Assembly: GCA_032622095.1 (NCBI GenBank)
Contig: CP136064.1
Span: 1,676,001 to 1,740,000, forward strand
Length of the DNA stretch: 64,000 nt
DNA from: Siphonodentalium dalli
Lineage: Eukaryota > Mollusca > Scaphopoda > Gadilida > Siphonodentaliidae
Direction: 5' to 3'
The notes beneath the pieces were generated by a model. The model worked only from the letters and a program-made list of their open reading frames with translations, had not been told where the DNA came from and did no database searches. The translations under genes were made by a program, and so were the position numbers. Positions 8,321 to 22,000 of the stretch are shown piece after piece. How positions within the stretch are numbered: the stretch's first letter is position 1; each line of letters begins with the position of its first letter.

Positions 8321-11300
8321 ATGGTGGAGTACTGTTGGATATTTTCAATTTGGCGCATGTTTCTCCCTACCGCGTCATGTGAAATCTGGCCATATCCGAA
8401 TCGGGTTGTCATTTACAATGACTACAGAAAATAAATATCTTCATGTTGGAATGCAAATGTATGTTTAAAGAAACAGATGTATCTCAACTTAAAGGGACAT
8501 AAGTAACACAGTCACCAACTTTAAGGGGTATCTGCTATAGACTGGTTACATGGTGGAGTACGGTTGGATATTTTCAATTTTGCGCATGTTTCTCCATACC
8601 GCGCCATGTCAAATCTGGCCATATCCGAATCGGGTTGTCATTTACAATGACTACAGAAAATATATATCTTCATGTTGCAATGCAAATGTATGTTTAAAGG
8701 AACGGATGTATCTCAACTTAAAGGAACATAAGTAACACAGTCACCAACTTAAAGAGGTGTCTGATTTAGACTGGTTCCATGGTGGAGTACGGTTGGATAT
8801 TTTCTATTTGGCGCATGTTTCTCCATACCGCGCCATGTCAAATCTGGCCATATCCGAATCGGGTTGTCATTTACAATGACTACAGAAAATAAATATCTTC
8901 ATGTTGGAATGCAAATGTATGTTTGAAGGAACAGATGTATCTCAACTTAAAGGGACATAAGTAACACAGTCACCAACTTTAAGGGGTATCTGCTATAGAC
9001 TGGTTCCATGGTGGAGTACGGTTGGATATTTTCTATTTGGCGCATGTTTCTCCATACCGCGCCATGTCAAATCTGGCCATATACGAATCGGGTTGTCATT
9101 TACAATGACTACAGAAAATAAATATCTTCATGTTGGAATGCAAATGTATGTTTAAAGAAACAGATGTATCTCAACTTAAAGGGACATAAGTAACACAGTC
9201 ACCAACTTTAAGGGGTATCTGCTATAGACTGGTTCCATGGTGGAGTACTGTTGGATATTTTCAATTTGGCGCATGTTTCTCCCTACCGCGCCATGTCAAA
9301 TCTGGCCATATCCGAATCGGGTTGTCATTTACAATGACTACAGAAAATAAATATCTTCATGTTGGAATGCAAATGTATGTTTAAAGGAACAGATGTATCT
9401 CAACTTAAAGGGACATAAGTAACACAGTCACCAACTTTAAGGGGTATCTGCTATAGACTGGTTCCATGGTGGAGTACGGTTGGATATTTTCAATTTGGCG
9501 CATGTTTCTCCATACCGCGCCATGTCAAATCTGGCCATATCCGAATCGGGTTGTCATTTACAATGACTGCAGAAAATATATATCTTCATGTTGGAATGCA
9601 AATGTATGTTTAAAGGAACAGATGTATCTCAACTTAAAGGGACATAAGTAACACCGTCACCAACTTTAAGGGGTATCTGCTATAGACTGGTTACATGGTG
9701 GAGTACGGTTGGATATTTTCAATTTGGCGCATGTTTCTCCATACCGCGCCATGTCAAATCTGGCCATATCCGAATCGGGTTGTCATTTACAATGACTGCA
9801 GAAAATATATATCTTCATGGTGGAATGCAAATGAATGTTTAAAGGAACATATGTATCTCAACTTAAAGGGACATAAGTAACACCGTCACCAACTTGAAGG
9901 GGTATCTGCTATAGACTGGTTACATGGTGGAGTACGGTTGGATATTTTCAATTTTGCGCATGTTTCTCCATACAGCGCCATGTTAAATCTGGCCATATCC
10001 GAATCGGGTTGTCATTTACAATGACTGCAGAAAATAAATATCTTCATGTTGGAATGCAAATGTATGTTTAAAGGAACAGATGTATCTCAACTTAAAGGGA
10101 CATAAGTAACACAGTCACCAACTTAAAGAGGTGTCTGATTTAGAATGGTTCCATGGTGGAGTACGGTTGGATATTTTCTACTTGGCGCATGTTTCTCCAT
10201 ACCGCGCCATGTCAAATCTGGCCATATCCGAATCGGGTTGTCATTTACAATGACTGCAGAAAATATATATCTTCATGGTGGAATGCAAATGTATGTTTAA
10301 AGGAACAGATGTATCTCAACTTAAAGGGACATAAGTAACACAGTCACCAACTTTAAGGGGTATCTGCTATAGACTGGTTCCATGGTGGAGTACTGTTGGA
10401 TATTTTCAATTTGGCGCATGTTTCTCCATACCGCGCCATGTCAAATCTGGCCATATCCGAATCGGGTTGTCATTTACAATGACTGCAGAAAATATATATC
10501 TTCATGGTGGAATGCAAATGTATGTTTAAAGGAACAGATGTATCTCAACTTAAAGGGACATAAGTAACACCGTCACCAACTTTAAGGGGTATCTGCTATA
10601 GACTGGTTCCATGGTGGAGTACTGTTGGATATTTTCAATTTGGCGCATGTTTCTCCCTACCGCGTCATGTCAAATCTGGCCATATCCGAATCGGGTTGTC
10701 ATTTACAATGACTACAGAAAATAAATATCTTCATGTTGGAATGCAAATGTATGTTTAAAGAAACAGATGTATCTCAACTTAAAGGGACATAAGTAACACA
10801 GTCACCAACTTTAAGGGGTATCTGCTATAGACTGGTTCCATGGTGGAGTACTGTTGGATATTTTCAATTTGGCGCATGTTTCTCCCTACCGCGCCATGTC
10901 AAATCTGGCCATATCCAAATCGGGTTGTCATTTACAATGACTACAGAAAATAAATATCTTCATGTTGGAAAGCAAATGTATGTTTAAAGGAACAGATGTA
11001 TCTCAACTTAAAGGGACATAAGTAACACAGTCACCAACTTAAAGGGGTATCTGCTATAGACTGGTTCCATGGTGGAGTACTGTTGGATATTTTCAATTTG
11101 GCGCATGTTTCTCCATACCGCGCCATGTCAAATCTGGCCATATCCGAATCGGGTTGTCATTTACAATGACTGCAGAAAATATATATCTTCATGGTGGAAT
11201 GCAAATGTATGTTTAAAGGAACAGATGTATCTCAACTTAAAGGGACATAAGTAACACAGTCACCAACTTAAAGGGGTATCTGCTATAGACTGGTTACATG

Positions 11301-14274
11301 GTGGAGTACGGTTGGATATTTTCAATTTGGCGCATGTTTCTCCATACCGCGCCATGTCAAATCTGGCCCTATCCGAATCGGGTTGTCATTTACAATGACT
11401 GCAGAAAATATATATCTTCATGGTGGAATGCAAATGTATGTTTAAAGGAACAGATGTATCTCAACTTAAAGGGACATAAGTAACACAGTCACCAACTTTA
11501 AGGGGTATCTGCTATAGACTGGTTACATGGTGGAGTACGGTTGGATATTTTCAATTTGGCGCATGTTTCTCCATACCGCGCCATGTCAAATCTGGCCATA
11601 TCCGAATCGGGTTGTCATTTACAATGACTGCAGAAAATATATATCTTCATGGTGGAATGCAAATGAATGTTTAAAGGAACAGATGTATCTCAACTTAAAG
11701 GGACATAAGTAACACCGTCACCAACTTGAAGGGGTATCTGCTATAGACTGGTTACATGGTGGAGTACGGTTGGATATTTTCAATTTTGCGCATGTTTCTA
11801 CATACCGCGCCATGTCAAATCTGGCCATATCCGAATCGGGTTGTCATTTACAATGACTGCAGAAAATAAATATCTTCATGTTGGAATGCAAATGTATGTT
11901 TAAAGGAACAGATGTATCTCAACTTAAAGGGACATAAGTAACACAGTCACCAACTTAAAGAGGTGTCTGATTTAGAATGGTTCCATGGTGGAGTACGGTT
12001 GGATATTTTCTACTTGGCGCATGTTTCTCCATACCGCGCCATGTCAAATCTGGCCATATCCGAATCGGGTTGTCATTTACAATGACTGCAGAAAATATAT
12101 ATCTTCATGGTGGAATGCAAATGTATGTTTAAAGGAACAGATGTATCTCAACTTAAAGGGACATAAGTAACACAGTCACCATCTTTAAGGGGTATCTGCT
12201 ATAGACTGGTTCCATGGTGGAGTACTGTTGGATATTTTCAATTTGGCGCATGTTTCTCCATACCGCGCCATGTCAAATCTGGCCATATCCGAATCGGGTT
12301 GTCATTTACAATGACTGCAGAAAATATATATCTTCATGGTGGAATGCAAATGTATGTTTAAAGGAACAGATGTATCTCAACTTAAAGGGACATAAGTAAC
12401 ACCGTCACCAACTTTAAGGGGTATCTGCTATAGACTGGTTCCATGGTGGAGTACTGTTGGATATTTTCAATTTGGCGCATGTTTCTCCCTACCGCGTCAT
12501 GTGAAATCTGGCCATATCCGAATCGGGTTGTCATTTACAATGACTACAGAAAATAAATATCTTCATGTTGGAATGCAAATGTATGTTTAAAGAAACAGAT
12601 GTATCTCAACTTAAAGGGACATAAGTAACACAGTCACCAACTTTAAGGGGTATCTGCTATAGACTGGTTACATGGTGGAGTACGGTTGGATATTTTCAAT
12701 TTTGCGCATGTTTCTCCATACCGCGCCATGTCAAATCTGGCCATATCCGAATCGGGTTGTCATTTACAATGACTACAGAAAATAAATATCTTCATGTTGC
12801 AATGCAAATGTATGTTTAAAGGAACGGATGTATCTCAACTTAAAGGAACATAAGTAACACAGTCACCAACTTAAAGAGGTGTCTGATTTAGACTGGTTCC
12901 ATGGTGGAGTACGGTTGGATATTTTCTATTTGGCGCATGTTTCTCCATACCGCGCCATGTCAAATCTGGCCATATCCGAATCGGGTTGTCATTTACAATG
13001 ACTACAGAAAATAAATATCTTCATGTTGGAATGCAAATGTATGTTTGAAGAAACAGATGTATCTCAACTTAAAGGGACATAAGTAACACAGTCACCAACT
13101 TTAAGGGGTATCTGCTATAGACTGGTTCCATGGTGGAGTACGGTTGGATATTTTCAATTTGGCGCATGTTTCTCCATACCGCGCCATGTCAAATCTGGCC
13201 ATATCCGAATCGGGTTGTCATTTACAATGACTGCAGAAAATATATATCTTCATGTTGGAATGCAAATGTATGTTTAAAGGAACAGATGTATCTCAACTTA
13301 AAGGGACATAAGTAACACCGTCACCAACTTTAAGGGGTATCTGCTATAGACTGGTTCCATGGTGGAGTACTGTTGGATATTTTCAATTTGGCGCATGTTT
13401 CTCCCTACCGCGTCATGTGAAATCTGGCCATATCCGAATCGGGTTGTCATTTACAATGACTACAGAAAATAAATATCTTCATGTTGGAATGCAAATGTAT
13501 GTTTAAAGAAACAGATGTATCTCAACTTAAAGGGACATAAGTAACACAGTCACCAACTTTAAGGGGTATCTGCTATAGACTGGTTACATGGTGGAGTACG
13601 GTTGGATATTTTCAATTTTGCGCATGTTTCTCCATACCGCGCCATGTCAAATCTGGCCATATCCGAATCGGGTTGTCATTTACAATGACTACAGAAAATA
13701 AATATCTTCATGTTGCAATGCAAATGTATGTTTAAAGGAACGGATGTATCTCAACTTAAAGGAACATAAGTAACACAGTCACCAACTTAAAGAGGTGTCT
13801 GATTTAGACTGGTTCCATGGTGGAGTACGGTTGGATATTTTCTATTTGGCGCATGTTTCTCCATACCGCGCCATGTCAAATCTGGCCATATCCGAATCGG
13901 GTTGTCATTTACAATGACTACAGAAAATAAATATCTTCATGTTGGAATGCAAATGTATGTTTGAAGAAACAGATGTATCTCAACTTAAAGGGACATAAGT
14001 AACACAGTCACCAACTTTAAGGGGTATCTGCTATAGACTGGTTCCATGGTGGAGTACGGTTGGATATTTTCAATTTGGCGCATGTTTCTCCATACCGCGC
14101 CATGTCAAATCTGGCCATATCCGAATCGGGTTGTCATTTACAATGACTGCAGAAAATATATATCTTCATGTTGGAATGCAAATGTATGTTTAAAGGAACA
14201 GATGTATCTCAACTTAAAGGGACATAAGTAACACCGTCACCAACTTTAAGGGGTATCTGCTATAGACTGGTTCC
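8321..14274. repeat. 26-monomer HOR, copy 1 (5954 bp)
   Basis: The series of 26 monomers starting at 8321 repeats at 14275 with a 5954-bp offset. Diagnostic monomers are GTCATGTGAAATC (8321/14275), GTTGCAATGC with AACGGATG (8550/14504), TTTGAAGG (8779/14733), TACTTGG with GAATGG (10153/16107) and TTTCTACATACC (11756/17710). Inside it, the four monomers at 9695-10610 (ATGAATG; CAATTTTG; CTACTTGG; CTG) recur at 11527-12442, so an 8-monomer duplication is nested within. The copy ends with the 4-monomer amplification described separately. Confidence 0.85.
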
Positions 14275-15190
14275 ATGGTGGAGTACTGTTGGATATTTTC
14301 AATTTGGCGCATGTTTCTCCCTACCGCGTCATGTGAAATCTGGCCATATCCGAATCGGGTTGTCATTTACAATGACTACAGAAAATAAATATCTTCATGT
14401 TGGAATGCAAATGTATGTTTAAAGAAACAGATGTATCTCAACTTAAAGGGACATAAGTAACACAGTCACCAACTTTAAGGGGTATCTGCTATAGACTGGT
14501 TACATGGTGGAGTACGGTTGGATATTTTCAATTTTGCGCATGTTTCTCCATACCGCGCCATGTCAAATCTGGCCATATCCGAATCGGGTTGTCATTTACA
14601 ATGACTACAGAAAATATATATCTTCATGTTGCAATGCAAATGTATGTTTAAAGGAACGGATGTATCTCAACTTAAAGGAACATAAGTAACACAGTCACCA
14701 ACTTAAAGAGGTGTCTGATTTAGACTGGTTCCATGGTGGAGTACGGTTGGATATTTTCTATTTGGCGCATGTTTCTCCATACCGCGCCATGTCAAATCTG
14801 GCCATATCCGAATCGGGTTGTCATTTACAATGACTACAGAAAATAAATATCTTCATGTTGGAATGCAAATGTATGTTTGAAGGAACAGATGTATCTCAAC
14901 TTAAAGGGACATAAGTAACACAGTCACCAACTTTAAGGGGTATCTGCTATAGACTGGTTCCATGGTGGAGTACGGTTGGATATTTTCTATTTGGCGCATG
15001 TTTCTCCATACCGCGCCATGTCAAATCTGGCCATATCCGAATCGGGTTGTCATTTACAATGACTACAGAAAATAAATATCTTCATGTTGGAATGCAAATG
15101 TATGTTTAAAGAAACAGATGTATCTCAACTTAAAGGGACATAAGTAACACAGTCACCAACTTTAAGGGGTATCTGCTATAGACTGGTTCC
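12443..15190. repeat. Nested 4-monomer amplification (916 bp)
   Basis: 12443-13358 and 13359-14274 are successive four-monomer copies in which I saw no difference by eye. A third round starts at 14275; its first three monomers match apart from AAAATATATATC in the 14504 monomer and TTTGAAGGAAC instead of TTTGAAGAAAC, and its fourth monomer differs. The order is CTG/GTCATGTGAAA, then GCAATGC/AACGG, then CTATTTGG/TTTGAAG, then CAATTTGG/PstI. The same opening three monomers stand at 8321. The near identity of the first two copies points to a very recent event. Confidence 0.85.
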
Positions 15191-18100
15191 ATGGTGGAGT
15201 ACTGTTGGATATTTTCAATTTGGCGCATGTTTCTCCCTACCGCGCCATGTCAAATCTGGCCATATCCGAATCGGGTTGTCATTTACAATGACTACAGAAA
15301 ATAAATATCTTCATGTTGGAATGCAAATGTATGTTTAAAGGAACAGATGTATCTCAACTTAAAGGGACATAAGTAACACAGTCACCAACTTTAAGGGGCA
15401 TCTGCTATAGACTGGTTCCATGGTGGAGTACGGTTGGATATTTTCAATTTGGCGCATGTTTCTCCATACCGCGCCATGTCAAATCTGGCCATATCCGAAT
15501 CGGGTTGTCATTTACAATGACTGCAGAAAATATATATCTTCATGTTGGAATGCAAATGTATGTTTAAAGGAACAGATGTATCTCAACTTAAAGGGACATA
15601 AGTAACACCGTCACCAACTTTAAGGGGTATCTGCTATAGACTGGTTACATGGTGGAGTACGGTTGGATATTTTCAATTTGGCGCATGTTTCTCCATACCG
15701 CGCCATGTCAAATCTGGCCATATCCGAATCGGGTTGTCATTTATAATGACTGCAGAAAATATATATCTTCATGGTGGAATGCAAATGAATGTTTAAAGGA
15801 ACAGATGTATCTCAACTTAAAGGGACATAAGTAACACCGTCACCAACTTGAAGGGGTATCTGATATAGACTGGTTACATGGTGGAGTACGGTTGGATATT
15901 TTCAATTTTGCGCATGTTTCTCCATACCGCGCCATGTCAAATCTGGCCATATCCGAATCGGGTTGTCATTTACAATGACTGCAGAAAATAAATATCTTCA
16001 TGTTGGAATGCAAATGTATGTTTAGAGGAACAGATGTATCTCAACTTAAAGGGACATAAGTAACACAGTCACCAACTTAAAGAGGTGTCTGATTTAGAAT
16101 GGTTCCATGGTGGAGTACGGTTGGATATTTTCTACTTGGCGCATGTTTCTCCATACCGCGCCATGTCAAATCTGGCCATATCCGAATCGGGTTGTCATTT
16201 ACAATGACTGCAGAAAATATATATCTTCATGGTGGAATGCAAATGTATGTTTAAAGGAACAGATGTATCTCAACTTAAAGGGACATAAGTAACACAGTCA
16301 CCAACTTTAAGGGGTATCTGCTATAGACTGGTTCCATGGTGGAGTACTGTTGGATATTTTCAATTTGGCGCATGTTTCTCCATACCGCGCCATGTCAAAT
16401 CTGGCCATATCCGAATCGGGTTGTCATTTACAATGACTGCAGAAAAAAAATATCTTCATGGTGGAATGCAAATGTATGTTTAAAGGAACAGATGTATCTC
16501 AACTTAAAGGGACATAAGTAACACCGTCACCAACTTTAAGGGGTATCTGCTATAGACTGGTTCCATGGTGGAGTACTGTTGGATATTTTCAATTTGGCGC
16601 ATGTTTCTCCCTACCGCGTCATGTCAAATCTGGCCATATCCGAATCGGGTTGTCATTTACAATGACTACAGAAAATAAATATCTTCATGTTGGAATGCAA
16701 ATGTATGTTTAAAGAAACAGATGTATCTCAACTTAAAGGGACATAAGTAACACAGTCACCAACTTTAAGGGGTATCTGCTATAGACTGGTTCCATGTTGG
16801 AGTACTGTTGGATATTTTCAATTTGGCGCATGTTTCTCCCTACCGCGCCATGTCAAATCTGGCCATATCCGAATCGGGTTGTCATTTACAATGACTACAG
16901 AAAATAAATATCTTCATGTTGGAAAGCAAATGTATGTTTAAAGGAACAGATGTATCTCAACTTAAAGGGACATAAGTAACACAGTCACCAACTTAAAGGG
17001 GTATCTGCTATAGACTGGTTCCATGGTGGAGTACTGTTGGATATTTTCAATTTGGCGCATGTTTCTCCATACCGCGCCATGTCAAATCTGGCCATATCCG
17101 AATCGGGTTGTCATTTACAATGACTGCAGAAAATATATATCTTCATGGTGGAATGCAAATGTATGTTTAAAGGAACAGATGTATCTCAACTTAAAGGGAC
17201 ATAAGTAACACAGTCACCAACTTAAAGGGGTATCTGCTATAGACTGGTTACATGGTGGAGTACGGTTGGATATTTTCAATTTGGCGCATGTTTCTCCATA
17301 CCGCGCCATGTCAAATCTGGCCCTATCCGAATCGGGTTGTCATTTACAATGACTGCAGAAAATATATATCTTCATGGTGGAATGCAAATGTATGTTTAAA
17401 GGAACAGATGTATCTCAACTTAAAGGGACATAAGTAACACAGTCACCAACTTTAAGGGGTATCTGCTATAGACTGGTTCCATGGTGGAGTACGGTTGGAT
17501 ATTTTCAATTTGGCGCATGTTTCTCCATACCGCGCCATGTCAAATCTGGCCATATCCGAATCGGGTTGTCATTTACAATGACTGCAGAAAATATATATCT
17601 TCATGGTGGAATGCAAATGAATGTTTAAAGGAACAGATGTATCTCAACTTAAAGGGACATAAGTAACACCGTCACCAACTTGAAGGGGTATCTGCTATAG
17701 ACTGGTTACATGGTGGAGTACGGTTGGATATTTTCAATTTTGCGCATGTTTCTACATACCGCGCCATGTCAAATCTGGCCATATCCGAATCGGGTTGTCA
17801 TTTACAATGACTGCAGAAAATAAATATCTTCATGTTGGAATGCAAATGTATGTTTAAAGGAACAGATGTATCTCAACTTAAAGGGACATAAGTAACACAG
17901 TCACCAACTTAAAGAGGTGTCTGATTTAGAATGGTTCCATGGTGGAGTACGGTTGGATATTTTCTACTTGGCGCATGTTTCTCCATACCGCGCCATGTCA
18001 AATCTGGCCATATCCGAATCGGGTTGTCATTTACAATGACTGCAGAAAATATATATCTTCATGGTGGAATGCAAATGTATGTTTAAAGGAACAGATGTAT

Positions 18101-19083
18101 CTCAACTTAAAGGGACATAAGTAACACAGTCACCAACTTTAAGGGGTATCTGCTATAGACTGGTTCCATGGTGGAGTACTGTTGGATATTTTCAATTTGG
18201 CGCATGTTTCTCCATACCGCGCCATGTCAAATCTGGCCATATCCGAATCGGGTTGTCATTTACAATGACTGCAGAAAATATATATCTTCATGGTGGAATG
18301 CAAATGTATGTTTAAAGGAACAGATGTATCTCAACTTAAAGGGACATAAGTAACACCGTCACCAACTTTAAGGGGTATCTGCTATAGACTGGTTCCATGG
18401 TGGAGTACTGTTGGATATTTTCAATTTGGCGCATGTTTCTCCCTACCGCGTCATGTGAAATCTGGCCATATCCGAATCGGGTTGTCATTTACAATGACTA
18501 CAGAAAATAAATATCTTCATGTTGGAATGCAAATGTATGTTTAAAGAAACAGATGTATCTCAACTTAAAGGGACATAAGTAACACAGTCACCAACTTTAA
18601 GGGGTATCTGCTATAGACTGGTTACATGGTGGAGTACGGTTGGATATTTTCAATTTTGCGCATGTTTCTCCATACCGCGCCATGTCAAATCTGGCCATAT
18701 CCGAATCGGGTTGTCATTTACAATGACTACAGAAAATAAATATCTTCATGTTGCAATGCAAATGTATGTTTAAAGGAACGGATGTATCTCAACTTAAAGG
18801 AACATAAGTAACACAGTCACCAACTTAAAGAGGTGTTTGATTTAGACTGGTTCCATGGTGGAGTACGGTTGGATATTTTCTATTTGGCGCATGTTTCTCC
18901 ATACCGCGCCATGTCAAATCTGGCCATATCCGAATCGGGTTGTCATTTACAATGACTACAGAAAATAAATATCTTCATGTTGGAATGCAAATGTATGTTT
19001 GAAGGAACAGATGTATCTCAACTTAAAGGGACATAAGTAACACAGTCACCAACTTTAAGGGGTATCTGCTATAGACTGGTTCC
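14275..19083. repeat. 26-monomer HOR, copy 2 (partial, 21 monomers)
   Basis: This copy matches 8321-13129 at a 5954-bp offset, with scattered differences: CATATCCG versus the private CATATACG near 9082, GGGGCATC near 15399, TTATAATG near 15743, AGAAAAAAAATATC near 16441 and GTTCCATGG versus GTTACATGG at 17481/11527. The match ends where 19084 stops resembling 13130 and resembles 9008 instead. The series thus restarts at 18397 after 18 monomers. Confidence 0.8.
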
Positions 19084-22000
19084 ATGGTGGAGTACGGTTG
19101 GATATTTTCTATTTGGCGCATGTTTCTCCATACCGCGCCATGTCAAATCTGGCCATATACGAATCGGGTTGTCATTTACAATGACTACAGAAAATAAATA
19201 TCTTCATGTTGGAATGCAAATGTATGTTTAAAGAAACAGATGTATCTCAACTTAAAGGGACATAAGTAACACAGTCACCAACTTTAAGGGGTATCTGCTA
19301 TAGACTGGTTCCATGGTGGAGTACTGTTGGATATTTTCAATTTGGCGCATGTTTCTCCCTACCGCGCCATGTCAAATCTGGCCATATCCGAATCGGGTTG
19401 TCATTTACAATGACTACAGAAAATAAATATCTTCATGTTGGAATGCAAATGTATGTTTAAAGGAACAGATGTATCTCAACTTAAAGGGACATAAGTAACA
19501 CAGTCACCAACTTTAAGGGGTATCTGCTATAGACTGGTTCCATGGTGGAGTACGGTTGGATATTTTCAATTTGGCGCATGTTTCTCCATACCGCGCCATG
19601 TCAAATCTGGCCATATCCGAATCGGGTTGTCATTTACAATGACTGCAGAAAATATATATCTTCATGTTGGAATGCAAATGTATGTTTAAAGGAACAGATG
19701 TATCTCAACTTAAAGGGACATAAGTAACACCGTCACCAACTTTAAGGGGTATCTGCTATAGACTGGTTACATGGTGGAGTACGGTTGGATATTTTCAATT
19801 TGGCGCATGTTTCTCCATACCGCGCCATGTCAAATCTGGCCATATCCGAATCGGGTTGTCATTTACAATGACTGCAGAAAATATATATCTTCATGGTGTG
19901 GAATGCAAATGAATGTTTAAAGGAACAGATGTATCTCAACTTAAAGGGACATAAGTAACACCGTCACCAACTTGAAGGGGTATCTGCTATAGACTGGTTA
20001 CATGGTGGAGTACGGTTGGATATTTTCAATTTTGCGCATGTTTCTCCATACCGCGCCATGTCAAATCTGGCCATATCCGAATCGGGTTGTCATTTACAAT
20101 GACTGCAGAAAATAAATATCTTTATGTTGGAATGCAAATGTATGTTTAAAGGAACAGATGTATCTCAACTTAAAGGGACATAAGTAACACAGTCACCAAC
20201 TTAAAGAGGTGTCTGATTTAGAATGGTTCCATGGTGGAGTACGGTTGGATATTTTCTACTTGGCGCATGTTTCTCCATACCGCGCCATGTCAAATCTGGC
20301 CATATCCGAATCGGGTTGTCATTTACAATGACTACAGAAAATAAATATCTTCATGTTGGAATGCAAATGTATGTTTAAAGGAACAGATGTATCTCAACTT
20401 AAAGGGACATAAGTAACACAGTCACCAACTTTAAGGGGTATCTGCTATAGACTGGTTCCATGGTGGAGTACTGTTGGATATTTTCAATTTGGCGCATGTT
20501 TCTCCATACCGCGCCATGTCAAATCTGGCCATATCCGAATCGGGTTGTCATTTACAATGACTGCAGAAAATATATATCTTCATGGTGGAATGCAAATGTA
20601 TGTTTAAAGGAACAGATGTATCTCAACTTAAAGGGACATAAGTAACACCGTCACCAACTTTAAGGGGTATCTGCTATAGACTGGTTACATGGTGGAGTAC
20701 GGTTGGATATTTTCAATTTGGCGCATGTTTCTCCCTACCGCGTCATGTCAAATCTGGCCATATCCGAATCGGGTTGTCATTTACAATGACTACAGAAAAT
20801 AAATATCTTCATGTTGGAATGCAAATGTATGTTTAAAGAAACAGATGTATCTCAACTTAAAGGGACATAAGTAACACAGTCACCAACTTTAAGGGGTATC
20901 TGCTATAGACTGGTTCCATGGTGGAGTACTGTTGGATATTTTCAATTTGGCGCATGTTTCTCCCTACCGCGCCATGTCAAATCTGGCCATATCCGAATCG
21001 GGTTGTCATTTACAATGACTACAGAAAATAAATATCTTCATGTTGGAAAGCAAATGTATGTTTAAAGGAACAGATGTATCTCAACTTAAAGGGACATAAG
21101 TAACACAGTCACCAACTTAAAGGGGTATCTGCTATAGACTGGTTCCATGGTGGAGTACTGTTGGATATTTTCAATTTGGCGCATGTTTCTCCATACCGCG
21201 CCATGTCAAATCTGGCCATATCCGAATCGGGTTGTCATTTACAATGACTGCAGAAAATATATATCTTCATGGTGGAATGCAAATGTATGTTTAAAGAAAC
21301 AGATGTATCTCAACTTAAAGGGACATAAGTAACACAGTCACCAACTTAAAGGGGTATCTGCTATAGACTGGTTACATGGTGGAGTACGGTTGGATATTTT
21401 CAATTTGGCGCATGTTTCTCCATACCGCGCCATGTCAAATCTGGCCCTATCCGAATCGGGTTGTCATTTACAATGACTGCAGAAAATATATATCTTCATG
21501 GTGGAATGCAAATGTATGTTTAAAGGAACAGATGTATCTCAACTTAAAGGGACATAAGTAACACAGTCACCAACTTTAAGGGGTATCTGCTATAGACTGG
21601 TTCCATGGTGGAGTACGGTTGGATATTTTCAATTTGGCGCATGTTTCTCCATACCGCGCCATGTCAAATCTGGCCATATCCGAATCGGGTTGTCATTTAC
21701 AATGACTGCAGAAAATAAATATCTTCATGTTGGAATGCAAATGTATGTTTAAAGGAACAGATGTATCTCAACTTTAAGGGACATAAGTAACACAGTCACC
21801 AACTTAAAGAGGTGTCTGATTTAGACTGGTTCCATGGTGGAGTACGGTTGGATATTTTCTACTTGGCGCATGTTTCTCCATACCGCGCCATGTCAAATCT
21901 GGCCATATCCGAATCGGGTTGTCATTTACAATGACTACAGAAAATAAATATCTTCATGTTGGAATGCAAATGTATGTTTAAAGGAACAGATGTATCTCAA

